A stretch of 64,000 nucleotides of DNA, from the NCBI RefSeq assembly GCF_014652695.1, contig NZ_BMZH01000002.1:176656-240655 (forward strand), given 5' to 3'. Shown here in pieces: positions 34,773-44,530 of the stretch (within the stretch, counting starts at the first letter, position 1; every line of letters begins with the position of its first letter). The stretch comes from Algimonas arctica (GTDB taxonomy: Bacteria > Pseudomonadota > Alphaproteobacteria > Caulobacterales > Maricaulaceae). The position numbers were made by a program, and so were the translations under genes. The notes under the pieces were generated by a model that saw only the letters and a list, made by a program, of their open reading frames with translations, had not been told where the DNA came from and did no database searches.

Positions 34773-37655
34773 TTATTCGCTCTCGGCTTCCATGTCGGAC
34801 AGGGCCACATCGTCGAGCGAACGGTCGATCATTTCGACCGTGAAACATTCGATCTGGTCACCCTTGCGAAGATCTTCGTATTTTTCGAAGGCCATACCAC
34901 ATTCCATGCCACTCTGGACCTTTTCGACTTCGTCCTTGAAGCGTTTGAGGGTCTTGAGCGTGCCTTCATGAATGACGACATCGTCACGCAGCAGACGCAC
35001 ACCGGAGCCCCGTTCGACACGGCCATCGGTCACGCGGCAACCCGCGATCTTGCCGAGCTTGGAGATGTTGAACACTTCCAGAATTTCGGCGTAACCGATG
35101 AAGGTTTCGCGACGTTCAGGTTTGATCATGCCGGTCAGCACGCCTTCGACCATTTCGATCAATTCATAGATGATCGAATAGTAGCGAATTTCGACACCTT
35201 CACGCGCCGCCATCTCTTTGGCTTGCTTGTTCGGGCGGACGTTAAACGCAATGATCGGTGCGCCCGCTGTCATGGCCATCTGAACGTCGCTCTCTGAAAT
35301 CCCGCCGGCTTCGGCGTAAATAACATTGGCGCGAACTTCTGAGTTGCTTAGCCCTTCGAGCGACGCTTTGATCGCTTCGGCAGACCCTTGAACATCGGCT
35401 TTGACCAGCAGAGGCAGCTCGTTGACTTCCTTGTTCTGCAATTTCGCCATCATCTGTTCCATCGACGCGAGAGCAGACGGCTGTGAGGCCGTGACTTTGC
35501 GTTTCAGGCCTTGACGATATTCGACGATTTCACGGGCCTTTTGTTCGCCTTCGACAACCGCAAACGGTTCGCCTGGCATTGGTGCACCGTCCAGACCCAT
35601 GACTTCGATCGCCATACTTGGTCCGGCGGTTTTGAGTTGCTTGCCGCGCTCATCCATCATGGCTTTGACCTTGCCCATATACTCATCGGCCACGATCATA
35701 TCGCCACGTTTCAGCGTCCCGCGTTTGACCAACAAAGTCGTGACAGCGCCGCGACCTTTTTCAAACCGCGATTCAATCACAAGGCCATCCGGATTGCGTT
35801 TCGGATTGGCTTTCAGCTCCATCAGTTCGGCTTGCAGCGTGATCGCTTCGGCCAGCTCTTTTAGACCTGTTTTTTTCTTGGCAGAGACAGGAATGGCTTG
35901 CACGTCACCCGACATATTTTCTGTCACAATATTATATTGAAGCAGGTCGGTTTCGACTTTAAGTGCGTTCGCCTCATAGGTATCCATCTTATTGATGGCG
36001 ACGATAATCGGCTTATTGGCGTCTAGCGCATAGCGGATCGACTCGATCGTTTGTGGCTTAACGCCATCATCCGCCGCGACGACAAGGACAACAATGTCGA
36101 CCGCTTCCGCGCCGCGGGTTCGCATTTGTGCGAACGCCGCGTGGCCCGGCGTATCTAGCACGGTGATTTTATCGCCTGTCGCCAATTGCAACTGATAGGC
36201 ACCGATATGCTGCGTAATCCCGCCCGCTTCGCCAGAGGCGACATCGGTGGAGCGCAAAGCATCGAGCAAAGATGTTTTACCGTGATCGACGTGACCCATG
36301 ATCGCAATCACAGGCGCACGAGGTTTACGGTCTTTTTCAGCTGACGGTTCATCATCGATAAGGAAGTTATCTTCGACATCGGCGTCCGAGACACGTTTGA
36401 CCGTGTGACCAAAATCTTCGACGATCAGCTGTGCCGTATCGGCATCAAGCACGTCGTTCATAGTCGACATGGTGCCTTGCTGCATGAGGTATTTCACCAC
36501 ATCCGCGCCCCGTTCCGCCATCCGGTTGGCCAAATCAGCGATCGTGATCGTTTCCGGCACAACGACTTCGCGCTGAACTTTTTCACGGGATCCAGATCCA
36601 CCCATACGGCGCTGGCGTTCACGTTCGCGCTTCCGCTTAACCGCGGCGAGCGACCGTTGACGTTCATCATTGCCCGAAAGGGCTGACACGATGGTAAGCT
36701 TACCGCGACGCCGTTTTTGCTCACCCTTAGACCGGGTTGGCGGCGGCGTGTTGCGCTTCTTCTTGATGCGTCCGCCCGCTTTTTCGATCTCGGAAAGCTC
36801 TTCGCCTTCCGTGCGTTCGAGCGGAGAGCCGACACTTTTACGTTGCAGGCGCTCTTGGTTTTCTTTTTCTTTTTCGCGCTTCGCTGTCTCTTCTTCTTCG
36901 ATGCGTTTCAATTCGGCTTCTTCTTCGGCCTTTTTCTTGGCTTCCAATTGGGCCTGCTCATCGCGCATCCGAGCCTGACGGGCTTCGGCTTCGGCGGCTT
37001 TCTTGATAGCCCGTTCAGCGGATTGAGCTTGTGCTTTCATCAAGGCGGCTTGACGCGCCTTATATTCAGCCACGGACAAGCCAAGACCGCGTGCCGCAGC
37101 CGCAATATCCGCATCACTCACTTTTGGGGCAGCCGGTTTCGGTTTAGGGGTCGGCTTGGGAATTGGTTTCGCTTCCGCTGCCGAGATAATTGGCGGTGCC
37201 AAAGTCGGCCCTTTCGGGGCCGCGCCTGTCTTTATCGTCGCGGCTTGCGGGCCTGTTGCAGGGCGCGCGTCGTCAGCGTCCGGCTTTGGAATATCCACGG
37301 CTTTTGCCGCCGGGCTCTCAACCGGCGCTGTTGGCGCTGGCGTAGGCGCTTCAGCCACAGGGGCCGCAGGCGCTGGCGCGGGCGTCGCGGTCACGGGCGT
37401 TGGCTTTGGGGCAACCGGTGCTGGCGTCGGAACGGGCGCCGGAGGCGGCGTCGGCGTATTTTTCGGTGTCAGCTGAATCTTTGGTTTCACCCCGGCCGAG
37501 CCTGTTGCGCCGGCTCCCGGTTTGATCAAACGCTTCTTTTTCTTTTCAACGACGACGGCCGATGGGCGCGCGCCTGTCCGGCGCGGTCCCCGGGTCGGGC
37601 CACCTGGGCGTCCCCCAATTGGGCCGCGCGGTCGGTTGTTATTATTGTCGCTCAT
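34773..37655 (-). CDS. infB: translation initiation factor IF-2
   Basis: GTPase that places initiator tRNA on the 30S subunit and promotes 50S joining. The G motifs are [12 protein letters not shown] (G1), DTPGHAAF (G3) and NKMD (G4). The N-terminal 390 residues are long and low-complexity: a Pro/Ala-rich segment (about 55-190) and a highly charged Glu/Lys/Arg helix region (about 210-345), as in other alphaproteobacterial IF-2 proteins. Total length 960. It is the last gene of the rimP operon and is followed by a terminator. Confidence 0.97.
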   Translation of the reverse strand: MSDNNNNRPRGPIGGRPGGPTRGPRRTGARPSAVVVEKKKKRLIKPGAGATGSAGVKPKIQLTPKNTPTPPPAPVPTPAPVAPKPTPVTATPAPAPAAPVAEAPTPAPTAPVESPAAKAVDIPKPDADDARPATGPQAATIKTGAAPKGPTLAPPIISAAEAKPIPKPTPKPKPAAPKVSDADIAAAARGLGLSVAEYKARQAALMKAQAQSAERAIKKAAEAEARQARMRDEQAQLEAKKKAEEEAELKRIEEEETAKREKEKENQERLQRKSVGSPLERTEGEELSEIEKAGGRIKKKRNTPPPTRSKGEQKRRRGKLTIVSALSGNDERQRSLAAVKRKRERERQRRMGGSGSREKVQREVVVPETITIADLANRMAERGADVVKYLMQQGTMSTMNDVLDADTAQLIVEDFGHTVKRVSDADVEDNFLIDDEPSAEKDRKPRAPVIAIMGHVDHGKTSLLDALRSTDVASGEAGGITQHIGAYQLQLATGDKITVLDTPGHAAFAQMRTRGAEAVDIVVLVVAADDGVKPQTIESIRYALDANKPIIVAINKMDTYEANALKVETDLLQYNIVTENMSGDVQAIPVSAKKKTGLKELAEAITLQAELMELKANPKRNPDGLVIESRFEKGRGAVTTLLVKRGTLKRGDMIVADEYMGKVKAMMDERGKQLKTAGPSMAIEVMGLDGAPMPGEPFAVVEGEQKAREIVEYRQGLKRKVTASQPSALASMEQMMAKLQNKEVNELPLLVKADVQGSAEAIKASLEGLSNSEVRANVIYAEAGGISESDVQMAMTAGAPIIAFNVRPNKQAKEMAAREGVEIRYYSIIYELIEMVEGVLTGMIKPERRETFIGYAEILEVFNISKLGKIAGCRVTDGRVERGSGVRLLRDDVVIHEGTLKTLKRFKDEVEKVQSGMECGMAFEKYEDLRKGDQIECFTVEMIDRSLDDVALSDMEAESE

Positions 37656-37807
37656 TCTATTCTTTCAAATCATCATATCGGCGGGCAAATCATCATGCCA
37701 TCGGTGCGATCGCTCCGGCTTATCAGACCGGGTCCATCGCGTTTTGGGTCGCCGGGTCGCGGCCCCTCTTGACGACGGGCCACAACCTAGCGGGAAACCA
37801 TAGTTTT

Positions 37808-38539
37808 TCAACCGCTGTTGGGCGGTGGTTCTTCGGGTGGCGGTTCCAGCGAAATTTCGTGCTGAAAATCGTCCCAGTGATCCGGAATAAGCGGTTCAAA
37901 ACCCGAAAGCTTTTTTGCACTGCGTCGGATGGCTTTGACCATCTTGCCGGTTGTTAGAGCGGCGTGGACCACGGGGCTTCGCCCCAGGGCGAGACCAATG
38001 TCTTCCGCGCTAAAACAGCCAATAACGGGCGGATCAACGCGTCCTAATTCTCGGGCGGTTGCGACGCTAAGCGTCCGCAATTTTCCGCGCCCATCAGAGG
38101 CGCCATCAGACGCTTCGATGCGGATTGCCACCTCACCTTTGGCCGCGACTTCGCGAACGCCCGTTTGACCATAGGCCAGACGACCCGCTTTGCGCGCCAT
38201 TGTTAACTGACCCATTAAACGGCGCCGCAATTGCTGATGCGTTTGCGTGATCAGCGTGTCCGCGTCAATTTTGACTTTTGCTTTAAACCCGCGGTTAAAA
38301 CCGCCGCGTTTGACCGCGTCGCGAAGATCATCGGCATTGGCCGTTACCCACACGCCGCGACCCGGCAGTTTTTCATAAACGTCAGCGACAACTTCTTGGT
38401 CGGGCGACAGAACAAACCGTACCATCAGATTAGGGTCGCGCACCTCTCCGCTTGCCACGCAGCGGCGTTCCCGCGGCTTATGGCCCCGACGATCTTCCCC
38501 GATTAGGTCGGGGTGCGAGATGGCGGACTCCGCGCTCAA
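37808..38539 (-). CDS. YlxR-L7Ae fusion RNA-binding protein
   Basis: A 243-residue RNA-binding protein. The N-terminal YlxR (DUF448) domain shows RRCVASGEVRDPNLMVRFV and LPGRGVWVTAN. The middle is an L7Ae/YlxQ-like domain (MGQLTMARKAGRLAYGQTGV, IGLALGRSPVVHAALTTG), and the end is an acidic, Pro-rich tail. Most bacteria have these as separate genes; alphaproteobacteria often fuse them. It lies between nusA and infB in the usual place and may modulate transcription or ribosome assembly. Confidence 0.9.
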   Translation of the reverse strand: MSAESAISHPDLIGEDRRGHKPRERRCVASGEVRDPNLMVRFVLSPDQEVVADVYEKLPGRGVWVTANADDLRDAVKRGGFNRGFKAKVKIDADTLITQTHQQLRRRLMGQLTMARKAGRLAYGQTGVREVAAKGEVAIRIEASDGASDGRGKLRTLSVATARELGRVDPPVIGCFSAEDIGLALGRSPVVHAALTTGKMVKAIRRSAKKLSGFEPLIPDHWDDFQHEISLEPPPEEPPPNSG

Positions 38540-38560
38540 GCGGTCCGGTCTACAGGCGCA

Positions 38561-40258
38561 TTAAGCGCCTGTTCCTTTGTTTTGGCCCGGTTCAGTTTTG
38601 AACAAGGCTTCAGCGGCGTCAATGGCCCGTTCCGGCGCTTTATAAGCTCCCGGATTTTCGGCTTCCTCGCCGTCATCCGCCTCATCAGCAGACTGGAGAT
38701 CTTCCTCACTAATCCACCCGGCGTGAACACGCGCGCGCATGATCAGGTCCGACGCTTCTTCGTTGCTAAACTTCATGCCTTCAAACAGGCCGGGTTCGCG
38801 AACTTTCGCCCCATCCTTATATTCAACATAACCCGTCAGATCATCCGGCACGAGACCCGCAACATCTTCAACGGTGAAGACTTCGTTCTCGCCGAAAATG
38901 ACGGTCATTGGCAACGTGACACCTTCGATTTCCAGAACGCCGTCTTCGACACCCAGTTCAACCCGTTTGGCATCCTGCTCTTGCGCAATCTTTTCAAGAT
39001 ATTCGCGCGCCCGCGTTTGCAGCTCTGTGGCCGTTTCTTCGTCGAAACCTTCGATAGAGGTCAGCTCGTCCAATTCGACATAACCGACTTCTTCCATTGT
39101 CTCAAAACCTTCCGAGACAAGCAGTTGCGCGACCATTTCATCGACATCCAAGCCTTCCATGAAGAGCGCAGAACGCTCACGGAATTCTTGCTGACGACGT
39201 TCTGACTCTTGCTCTTCCGTTAAGATGTCCAACGCCCAACCGGAGAGTTGCGACGCCAAACGCACATTCTGGCCACGACGGCCAATCGCGAGAGACAATT
39301 GATCTTCAGCAACAACAACTTCGATACGTTCGTCTTCTTCGTGAATGACGACCTTGCTGACGGTTGCAGGCTGCAACGCATTGACGATGAACGTGCCGAG
39401 GTCCTCGGTATAAGGAATGATGTCAATTCGTTCGCCTTGCAGCTCGTTGACAACCGCTTGAACGCGCGAACCGCGCATACCGACACAAGCCCCAACCGGA
39501 TCGATTGAGCTGTCATTGGAATAAACGGCGATCTTCGCACGGGATCCGGGATCACGGGCGACGGCAACAATCTGGATTGTACCTTCATAAACTTCCGGCA
39601 CTTCTTGCGCGAACAATTGCGCCATGAATTGCGGATGCGCGCGAGACAAGAAGATCTGTGAGCCGCGCTGCTCTTCACGAACATCCATGATGTAGGCGCG
39701 AATGCGGTCGCCCGGCTTAACATTTTCACGCGGCAAGGCCTGATCGCGACGGATCACAGCTTCGGCGCGGCCCAGGTCCACAATGATGTGACCATATTCG
39801 ACGCGTTTGACGATACCGTTGATGATTTCGCCGATACGGTCTTTGAATTCTTCGTATTGACGTGCACGTTCTGCTTCGCGAGTCTTTTGCGTGATGACCT
39901 GTTTGGCCATATGCGTCTGCACCCGTGACGGCTCGATCATCGGCAAAGATGTTGAGATCTTTGCACCAAGCACGACATCAGGGTCATCCAACTGGGCTGT
40001 GGCCAAACTGATTTCCGTATATTCGTTTGTGACTTCTTCCACGACCGTCATGTCGCGGCGCAGGCTCATCTCACCCGTTTCAGGATGTAAGAAAGCGCGG
40101 ATATCCAGCTCAGCGCCGTAACGCATCTTGGCGGCGCGTTCGAACGCCTCTTCAATCGCGCCCAGCACGATCTGTTTATCAATGGATTTCTCTTCAGCGA
40201 CCGCTTTCGCGATTTGAAGCCATTCCAATTTATTTGCGGAAACGCCGGCGATGCCCAT
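38561..40258 (-). CDS. nusA: transcription termination/antitermination factor NusA
   Basis: Binds RNA polymerase and nascent RNA to control pausing, termination and antitermination. Domains in order: N-terminal polymerase-binding domain (LEWLQIAKAVAEEKSIDKQ), S1 domain (near 130-200), two KH domains (near 230-345, including VGACVGMRGSRVQAV and SLAIGRRGQNVRLAS) and acidic repeats with helix-hairpin-helix units at the C-terminus. I start at the ATG at 40258 (MGIAGVSANKL), giving 565 residues; the frame is open to 40351. It is four bases after the rimP stop. Confidence 0.96.
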   Translation of the reverse strand: MGIAGVSANKLEWLQIAKAVAEEKSIDKQIVLGAIEEAFERAAKMRYGAELDIRAFLHPETGEMSLRRDMTVVEEVTNEYTEISLATAQLDDPDVVLGAKISTSLPMIEPSRVQTHMAKQVITQKTREAERARQYEEFKDRIGEIINGIVKRVEYGHIIVDLGRAEAVIRRDQALPRENVKPGDRIRAYIMDVREEQRGSQIFLSRAHPQFMAQLFAQEVPEVYEGTIQIVAVARDPGSRAKIAVYSNDSSIDPVGACVGMRGSRVQAVVNELQGERIDIIPYTEDLGTFIVNALQPATVSKVVIHEEDERIEVVVAEDQLSLAIGRRGQNVRLASQLSGWALDILTEEQESERRQQEFRERSALFMEGLDVDEMVAQLLVSEGFETMEEVGYVELDELTSIEGFDEETATELQTRAREYLEKIAQEQDAKRVELGVEDGVLEIEGVTLPMTVIFGENEVFTVEDVAGLVPDDLTGYVEYKDGAKVREPGLFEGMKFSNEEASDLIMRARVHAGWISEEDLQSADEADDGEEAENPGAYKAPERAIDAAEALFKTEPGQNKGTGA

Positions 40259-40262
40259 GACG

Positions 40263-40823
40263 CTATTCCTCTTCTTCGTTGGCGGGAGCGGCGGCCAAAA
40301 TTGCGTCTTGGACCGCGTCTTTCTTGCGTTGGCCTTCGGCGACCAACTCATCAGTAATCAGTAATTTTGCTTCAACGATCCAATCGAACGGAATGGACGC
40401 TGTACTATCTTCGTCCCCGTCCAGATTAATATCAACATGACCATCATCAACGCCCGCAAGAACACCGCGGAAACGTTTACGACCTTCGACCAACCGATCC
40501 AGCTCTAGCCGCGCCAGATAGCCCTCATAGGCCGTGAAATCTTCATAAGCCGTCAGCGGACGATCCATGCCCGGGCTGCTAACTTCCAAAACATAGGCAT
40601 CATCAAGCGGGTCTTCCACTTCCATGATGGCCGACAACTCACGCGACAGCGCTTGGCAATTTTCGATGCCCATCATGCCATCCGACAGACGCTCAGCCAT
40701 AATTTGGACTGTCCGGCGCTTGCCGGCCATGACGCGAACGCGCACAATTCGCAGGCCCAGATCGGCAGCGATCGGGTCAGCGAGTTCTAAAATACGCTCG
40801 TCAGTATGAGTCTTCGTTTTCAG
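40263..40823 (-). CDS. rimP: ribosome maturation factor RimP, apparent CTG start
   Basis: Needed for 30S subunit maturation. Family landmarks are LADPIAADLGLRIVRVRV, GIENCQALSRELSAIMEVEDPLDDAYVLEVSSPGMDRPL and a C-terminal SH3-like part (FRGVLAGVDDGHVDI). The start is a puzzle. The frame is open to an ATG at 40925, but the intervening part contains a strong terminator hairpin and is not family-like. Alignment by eye to usual starts (M-x-x-K-T-x-T-D) puts the first codon at a CTG at 40823, with GAGAG eight bases before it; an ATT at 40838 is another option. The entry uses the CTG. It heads the rimP-nusA-ylxR-infB operon. Confidence 0.88.
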   Translation of the reverse strand: MKTKTHTDERILELADPIAADLGLRIVRVRVMAGKRRTVQIMAERLSDGMMGIENCQALSRELSAIMEVEDPLDDAYVLEVSSPGMDRPLTAYEDFTAYEGYLARLELDRLVEGRKRFRGVLAGVDDGHVDINLDGDEDSTASIPFDWIVEAKLLITDELVAEGQRKKDAVQDAILAAAPANEEEE

Positions 40824-40853
40824 TGTGCGTCTCTCAATTGTGGTTTGACCAAT

Positions 40854-40884
40854 AAAAAAAGCGGCCCCCGGAACGGTGGGCCGC
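40854..40884 (-). terminator. terminator/attenuator hairpin in the rimP leader
   Basis: On the minus strand GCGGCCC pairs with GGGCCGC; an inner CCG/CGG pair extends the stem around a GAA loop, and seven T follow. It lies about 30 bases before the likely rimP start. As nothing but leader lies upstream, it probably attenuates the operon. Confidence 0.78.
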
Positions 40885-40960
40885 CTGGCTGGCAACGTGC
40901 CAGTTCCGGCGATGTTGCAGTGCATTTAGAGGGTCTCACTTAATCTTTCAAGTGAGGATG
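40885..40960 (-). promoter_or_regulatory. structured leader RNA upstream of rimP
   Basis: Two further hairpins precede the terminator: CTGGCA/TGCCAG with a three-base loop (40889-40903) and CTCACTT/AAGTGAG (40935-40956). Together with the terminator they form an array typical of a regulated leader. No known riboswitch class could be assigned by eye. Confidence 0.5.
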
Positions 40961-41046
40961 ACACGGAAAAACCGGCTCTCCTTGGCACACCCTCGCCCCA
41001 GCTGTCGTGTCTATTTGACAAAGAAACAGTTTGGTGACAGTTTTAA

Positions 41047-41058
41047 GACATATATGTC
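41047..41058. promoter_or_regulatory. palindrome and TGACA repeats before the 197-residue gene
   Basis: GACATATATGTC is a perfect 12-base palindrome in the 190-base gap before the gene at 41116. TTGACA occurs at 41016-41021 and again at 41065-41070, and GTGACA at 41030 and 41081. It looks like an operator; the binding protein is unknown. Confidence 0.35.
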
Positions 41059-41115
41059 ATATTGTTGACACGCAACACTGGTGACACACAGAATATTTGA
41101 GGAATAGACAATATC

Positions 41116-41709
41116 ATGACTGACACAATTACACTTTTGCAATTCAAATCACCGTGGCAAGGCCGTTCAGGGTTCGCCCGCTACAATCAGAACACCGTCA
41201 CAGGTGAGCTGACCCCAGCGCGCAAAGCGAAAACGAAGAAACTTCTCCGTAAGGGGCAAAAAAATACCGACGGATTGATTTTGTTTCCGACATGGCCGAC
41301 CCGTAAAGGGCTCGTCGTGACTGCGGATGAAACCGGTCTGCAACTGACGCAGGTCGTCCGCGGTCGTCCCGATCAGTCAAGCGCCCCGATTAGCACGGCA
41401 GATCCTGCGTTCCGTAGCGAGATTGCCGAACGCCTTCTCTATCGGAGTTTCACATTTAGTGATGGAACAACAGAGATGAACTTCTCTGATTTGTCCGCGC
41501 GCTTAGTCGGCGCTCAGCGGACCGCCTATGAAGTGTTCCCGACTCCGGACTTTTCGCCCTTTGCCCGGTTGATTGGGATCATTAACAACCCGGACGCGCA
41601 CGCAAAATTAGTCAGCGACCTGAATGCGGGGCGCTTTGATTATCCTCGCTGGGGTGAAACGAAGGCGCGGTCATGGCGCAACGGACGTTCTGCGGCTCTT
41701 AAAGGCTAA
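41116..41709 (+). CDS. hypothetical protein, 197 aa
   Basis: Unrecognised soluble protein, starting MTDTITLLQFKSPWQG. It is basic in its first half (ARKAKTKKLLRKGQK) and has a short, Arg-rich C-terminus. No catalytic motif or membrane segment is visible. It is the only plus-strand gene in this stretch and has a palindromic, possibly regulated upstream region. It converges with trmB with overlapping ends (four bases). Function unknown. Confidence 0.65.
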   Translation: MTDTITLLQFKSPWQGRSGFARYNQNTVTGELTPARKAKTKKLLRKGQKNTDGLILFPTWPTRKGLVVTADETGLQLTQVVRGRPDQSSAPISTADPAFRSEIAERLLYRSFTFSDGTTEMNFSDLSARLVGAQRTAYEVFPTPDFSPFARLIGIINNPDAHAKLVSDLNAGRFDYPRWGETKARSWRNGRSAALKG

Positions 41710-42395
41710 CTCGACACGTCATTCGACTGTCGCGTAAACTCAAACCAACGCGGCGTTCGACCTTCACGCCGCGCTTTCGCCTCATATTTCGTACCGGGCC
41801 AAAGATCCGGCGGGTGGACTGGATCATTGCCTGTCCACTCAAAGCCCGCACCTGTCGCGCGTGCATGCGACCGGAATCGAGTAAGCGCCCAATCGACGTA
41901 ATGGGGAATGTCTGACGCAAAGGTCAGGCGTCCGCCCGGTTCTATGACGCGGGCCAGCTCTTGGATAAATGCGGTGCGAATGAGGCGGCGCTTATTATGG
42001 CGCGACTTTGGCCATGGGTCGGGAAATAAAATATAGATGCGCGCCAAACAGGCGTCCGGCATTTCAACCAACATTTTACGAACATCGCCCTGAAACAGGC
42101 GGACATTCGTAAGCCCCTCTTCGGCAACACCGCGGACGACCTTGGCCGTACCGTTCAAGAATGGCTCCGCCCCGATAATCGACACATCAGGATAGGTTCG
42201 CCCTAAATGCAGAACATGCGACCCCATGCCGTAACCGATTTCCAGCCACACCGGCTCAGGCGGAAGCGGATCGCCGGGTCCAATCGACAACCGTGGCCAA
42301 TGTTCAGCCATGATTTCGGCTTGTGATGTCGTCAGCGTGCGACCCTTGGCGCGGCCAAAGGTTCGAAACTGGTCTTTATTGGGGTCGAAACTCAT
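41706..42395 (-). CDS. trmB: tRNA (guanine-N7-)-methyltransferase
   Basis: SAM-dependent enzyme that makes 7-methylguanosine 46 in tRNA variable loops. The SAM motif is LEIGYGMGSHVLHLGR and the family signature IYILFPDPWPKSRHNKRRL is complete. I start at the ATG at 42395 (MSFDPNKDQFRTFGRAKG), 229 residues; a GTG at 42407 is also possible. In related genomes this gene lies near rimP and an XRE regulator, as here. Confidence 0.95.
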   Translation of the reverse strand: MSFDPNKDQFRTFGRAKGRTLTTSQAEIMAEHWPRLSIGPGDPLPPEPVWLEIGYGMGSHVLHLGRTYPDVSIIGAEPFLNGTAKVVRGVAEEGLTNVRLFQGDVRKMLVEMPDACLARIYILFPDPWPKSRHNKRRLIRTAFIQELARVIEPGGRLTFASDIPHYVDWALTRFRSHARATGAGFEWTGNDPVHPPDLWPGTKYEAKARREGRTPRWFEFTRQSNDVSS

Positions 42396-42437
42396 ATCGC
42401 GGGCCACTAAACATCCGCGCCGCGCAAGACAAGTCGG

Positions 42438-42863
42438 CTAGTCGGTCTTCTCAGCACTATCCTTGGCCAGACTGCGCGCCAATTCGAGGATTTGACGGCG
42501 TACCGCCTTATTCGTGATCTGCGAGACCGCTTTGGCCAAAGCCACACCGTCAGAACTATTGATGAAATCATAGACGATCGGCATCTGGTCATTCTCAGAA
42601 AACTCGCCCGCTTCAATTTGGTTCGTCATCCCTTCGAAGAAAAAACTTACCGGCACTTCGAGGACTTGGCTCAGACGCCACAGACGAGACGCGCCGACCC
42701 GATTGGTCCCGCGCTCATACTTTTGCACTTGCTGAAATGTCACACCCAGCTGATCGCCGAGTTTTTCTTGACTCATTTTCATGATTTGGCGTCGGAGTCG
42801 GACGCGTGCACCAACATGAACATCAACTGGATTGGCTGAACGCGGCGCGTGTTTACTTGTCAT
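42438..42863 (-). CDS. XRE-type helix-turn-helix regulator
   Basis: A 141-residue DNA-binding protein. The helix-turn-helix domain covers about residues 15-75, with MSQEKLGDQLGVTFQQVQKYERGTNRVGASRLWRL in the classic pattern. A C-terminal helical part follows (SDGVALAKAVSQITNKAVRRQILELARSL). This form is widespread in alphaproteobacteria and is commonly found near lnt and trmB. Targets are unknown; self-regulation is likely for the family. Confidence 0.9.
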   Translation of the reverse strand: MTSKHAPRSANPVDVHVGARVRLRRQIMKMSQEKLGDQLGVTFQQVQKYERGTNRVGASRLWRLSQVLEVPVSFFFEGMTNQIEAGEFSENDQMPIVYDFINSSDGVALAKAVSQITNKAVRRQILELARSLAKDSAEKTD

Positions 42864-42916
42864 TCGTCATGTCTCCTCTTGAGGCTACCCACTCAACAGA
42901 TCACTTTGAATCATCC

Positions 42917-44530
42917 TTAAAACCGCCGTAAATCCGTCACACCTAGTAGTATCAAACATAGATTTAGCAAGGCTAGGACTGCATTGACGACGGTGATTTC
43001 AACGGTTTGACCGATGGAAACAGGCAAAACGGCATCCAGATACCCGACGCGTTTTCCACTCAACACACGCTCTGCGCGACCATAGGAATCAAAAACGCCG
43101 CTGACACCATTGGCCGCCGATCGAATAAGCGGCAATCCTTCTTCAATCGCGCGGTAGCGCGCGATGGCGGCATGTTGCGCCGGACCGACCGTCGACCCGA
43201 ACCAGGCATCGTTAGATTGATTGAGGATGGCTTGAGGGGCGGGCGACCCCTCGGATGATCCGGGTGTGAGGCCGGGGAAGATGACTTCGTAGCAAATTTG
43301 CGGTGAAATCGGTGGCAGTCCGGGAAATTCCGAGACAAGCTTTTCCGGCGCAGATGAAATTGACGCGATCGCCGTGGAGACAAGACGGGCCCCGATACGT
43401 TCAACGAGCTCTCCGCCCGGAATGAACTCTCCGAAGGGCACAAGTTTCTTCTTGTCATTCGATCCCGCAATCGCCGGATTCCCAAGCGGATCAAAGGTAA
43501 TCGCGACGGCGCTATTATAATATCGGGTCTTAGGCACACCCCGGCGATCCAGCACAACCTCTTGTCTGAGCGAGTTCATCAGCCAGACAGGCGGCGTTGA
43601 CGTTCTCTGCGACAGCAATCCCCCCAGATAACGCAGCAGCCCGTCATCTTCGGTCACAAGCCCGTTCACGGCCCCTTCGGGCCACACGAGATGGGTTACA
43701 TCCTCGATGCCCGGCTCGACACTGACCGCCAGATAGCTATTGACGATATCGAGCGACGTGGTGGGGTTAATTTTTTCTGATTGCCGAAACGGAACCGCGA
43801 CCAAACGCAAAACGACGCCGGGATGAATATCCTGTGTGGCATGCGCCAGACGGTGCGCGCCGAAACTAAACAATGCGGCCAGTGTCACGCCCACGCCCAG
43901 CGCGGGACGCCAATCGCGGGTCAACACAGCCCCTCCAATCAGGGCGGCTATGACGTAGATCACCATGGTCAGCCCATAGACGCCGAATAGGCTGGTTGAT
44001 TGGCTAATCGCGCCGCCAGGTTCCAACGCATAAGCGGCCATATTCCACGGAAAGCCGGACAAAACATGGCCGCGCGCGAGCTCCGCCAGCGTAAATGCCG
44101 CAACGAAGAGCATAGCTTTCCGCCATATCGCGCCCTGTCTTCTGCCTTGCCGCGCAACGACAGCCCCGGCCACGCCCCAGAATAAAGACAAAACGATGGC
44201 CAGCCCGCCAACCAAAGGCGGGATCATGGGAATGAACTCAGGGCCCCGCTCAATAAAAGCGGACGCGATCCAAAAACAACTGGCCGAAAACCAACCAAGA
44301 CCAAACAATAATCCGGTCCAGAACCCTGCCCGCGCGGGTCTGTCCCGGCGCGACACGCCGACAAGACGGATGAACAGCAATGTTAGCGAAAGAAGAGTAA
44401 CCCCCCAGAGATGAAACGGCGCAAATCCAAAAGCCGCGATAGCCCCAGAGGCGATCACAGCAATACGGGATAGCCACCCGGACTGAGACCAACCCCCGCC
44501 GTGCCGCAAAGGCGCGTTTAATCGGGTCAT
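42917..44530 (-). CDS. lnt: apolipoprotein N-acyltransferase
   Basis: Adds the third acyl chain to the N-terminal cysteine of lipoproteins; inner-membrane enzyme with a periplasmic nitrilase-like domain. Several membrane helices span about residues 20-225. The catalytic triad is visible as E285 (LVWPEGAVNG), K360 (NDKKKLVPFGEFIP) and C413 (ISPQICYEVIFPG). The length of 537 is normal. It overlaps the corC stop by four bases (ATGA). Several lipoproteins in this window would be its substrates. Confidence 0.96.
   Translation of the reverse strand: MTRLNAPLRHGGGWSQSGWLSRIAVIASGAIAAFGFAPFHLWGVTLLSLTLLFIRLVGVSRRDRPARAGFWTGLLFGLGWFSASCFWIASAFIERGPEFIPMIPPLVGGLAIVLSLFWGVAGAVVARQGRRQGAIWRKAMLFVAAFTLAELARGHVLSGFPWNMAAYALEPGGAISQSTSLFGVYGLTMVIYVIAALIGGAVLTRDWRPALGVGVTLAALFSFGAHRLAHATQDIHPGVVLRLVAVPFRQSEKINPTTSLDIVNSYLAVSVEPGIEDVTHLVWPEGAVNGLVTEDDGLLRYLGGLLSQRTSTPPVWLMNSLRQEVVLDRRGVPKTRYYNSAVAITFDPLGNPAIAGSNDKKKLVPFGEFIPGGELVERIGARLVSTAIASISSAPEKLVSEFPGLPPISPQICYEVIFPGLTPGSSEGSPAPQAILNQSNDAWFGSTVGPAQHAAIARYRAIEEGLPLIRSAANGVSGVFDSYGRAERVLSGKRVGYLDAVLPVSIGQTVEITVVNAVLALLNLCLILLGVTDLRRF

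Noticed and set aside
36717-37772. Plus-strand open frame of 351 codons rich in Arg, Phe and Gly
   Set aside because: Antisense to the low-complexity N-terminal part of infB; the composition is explained by that gene.
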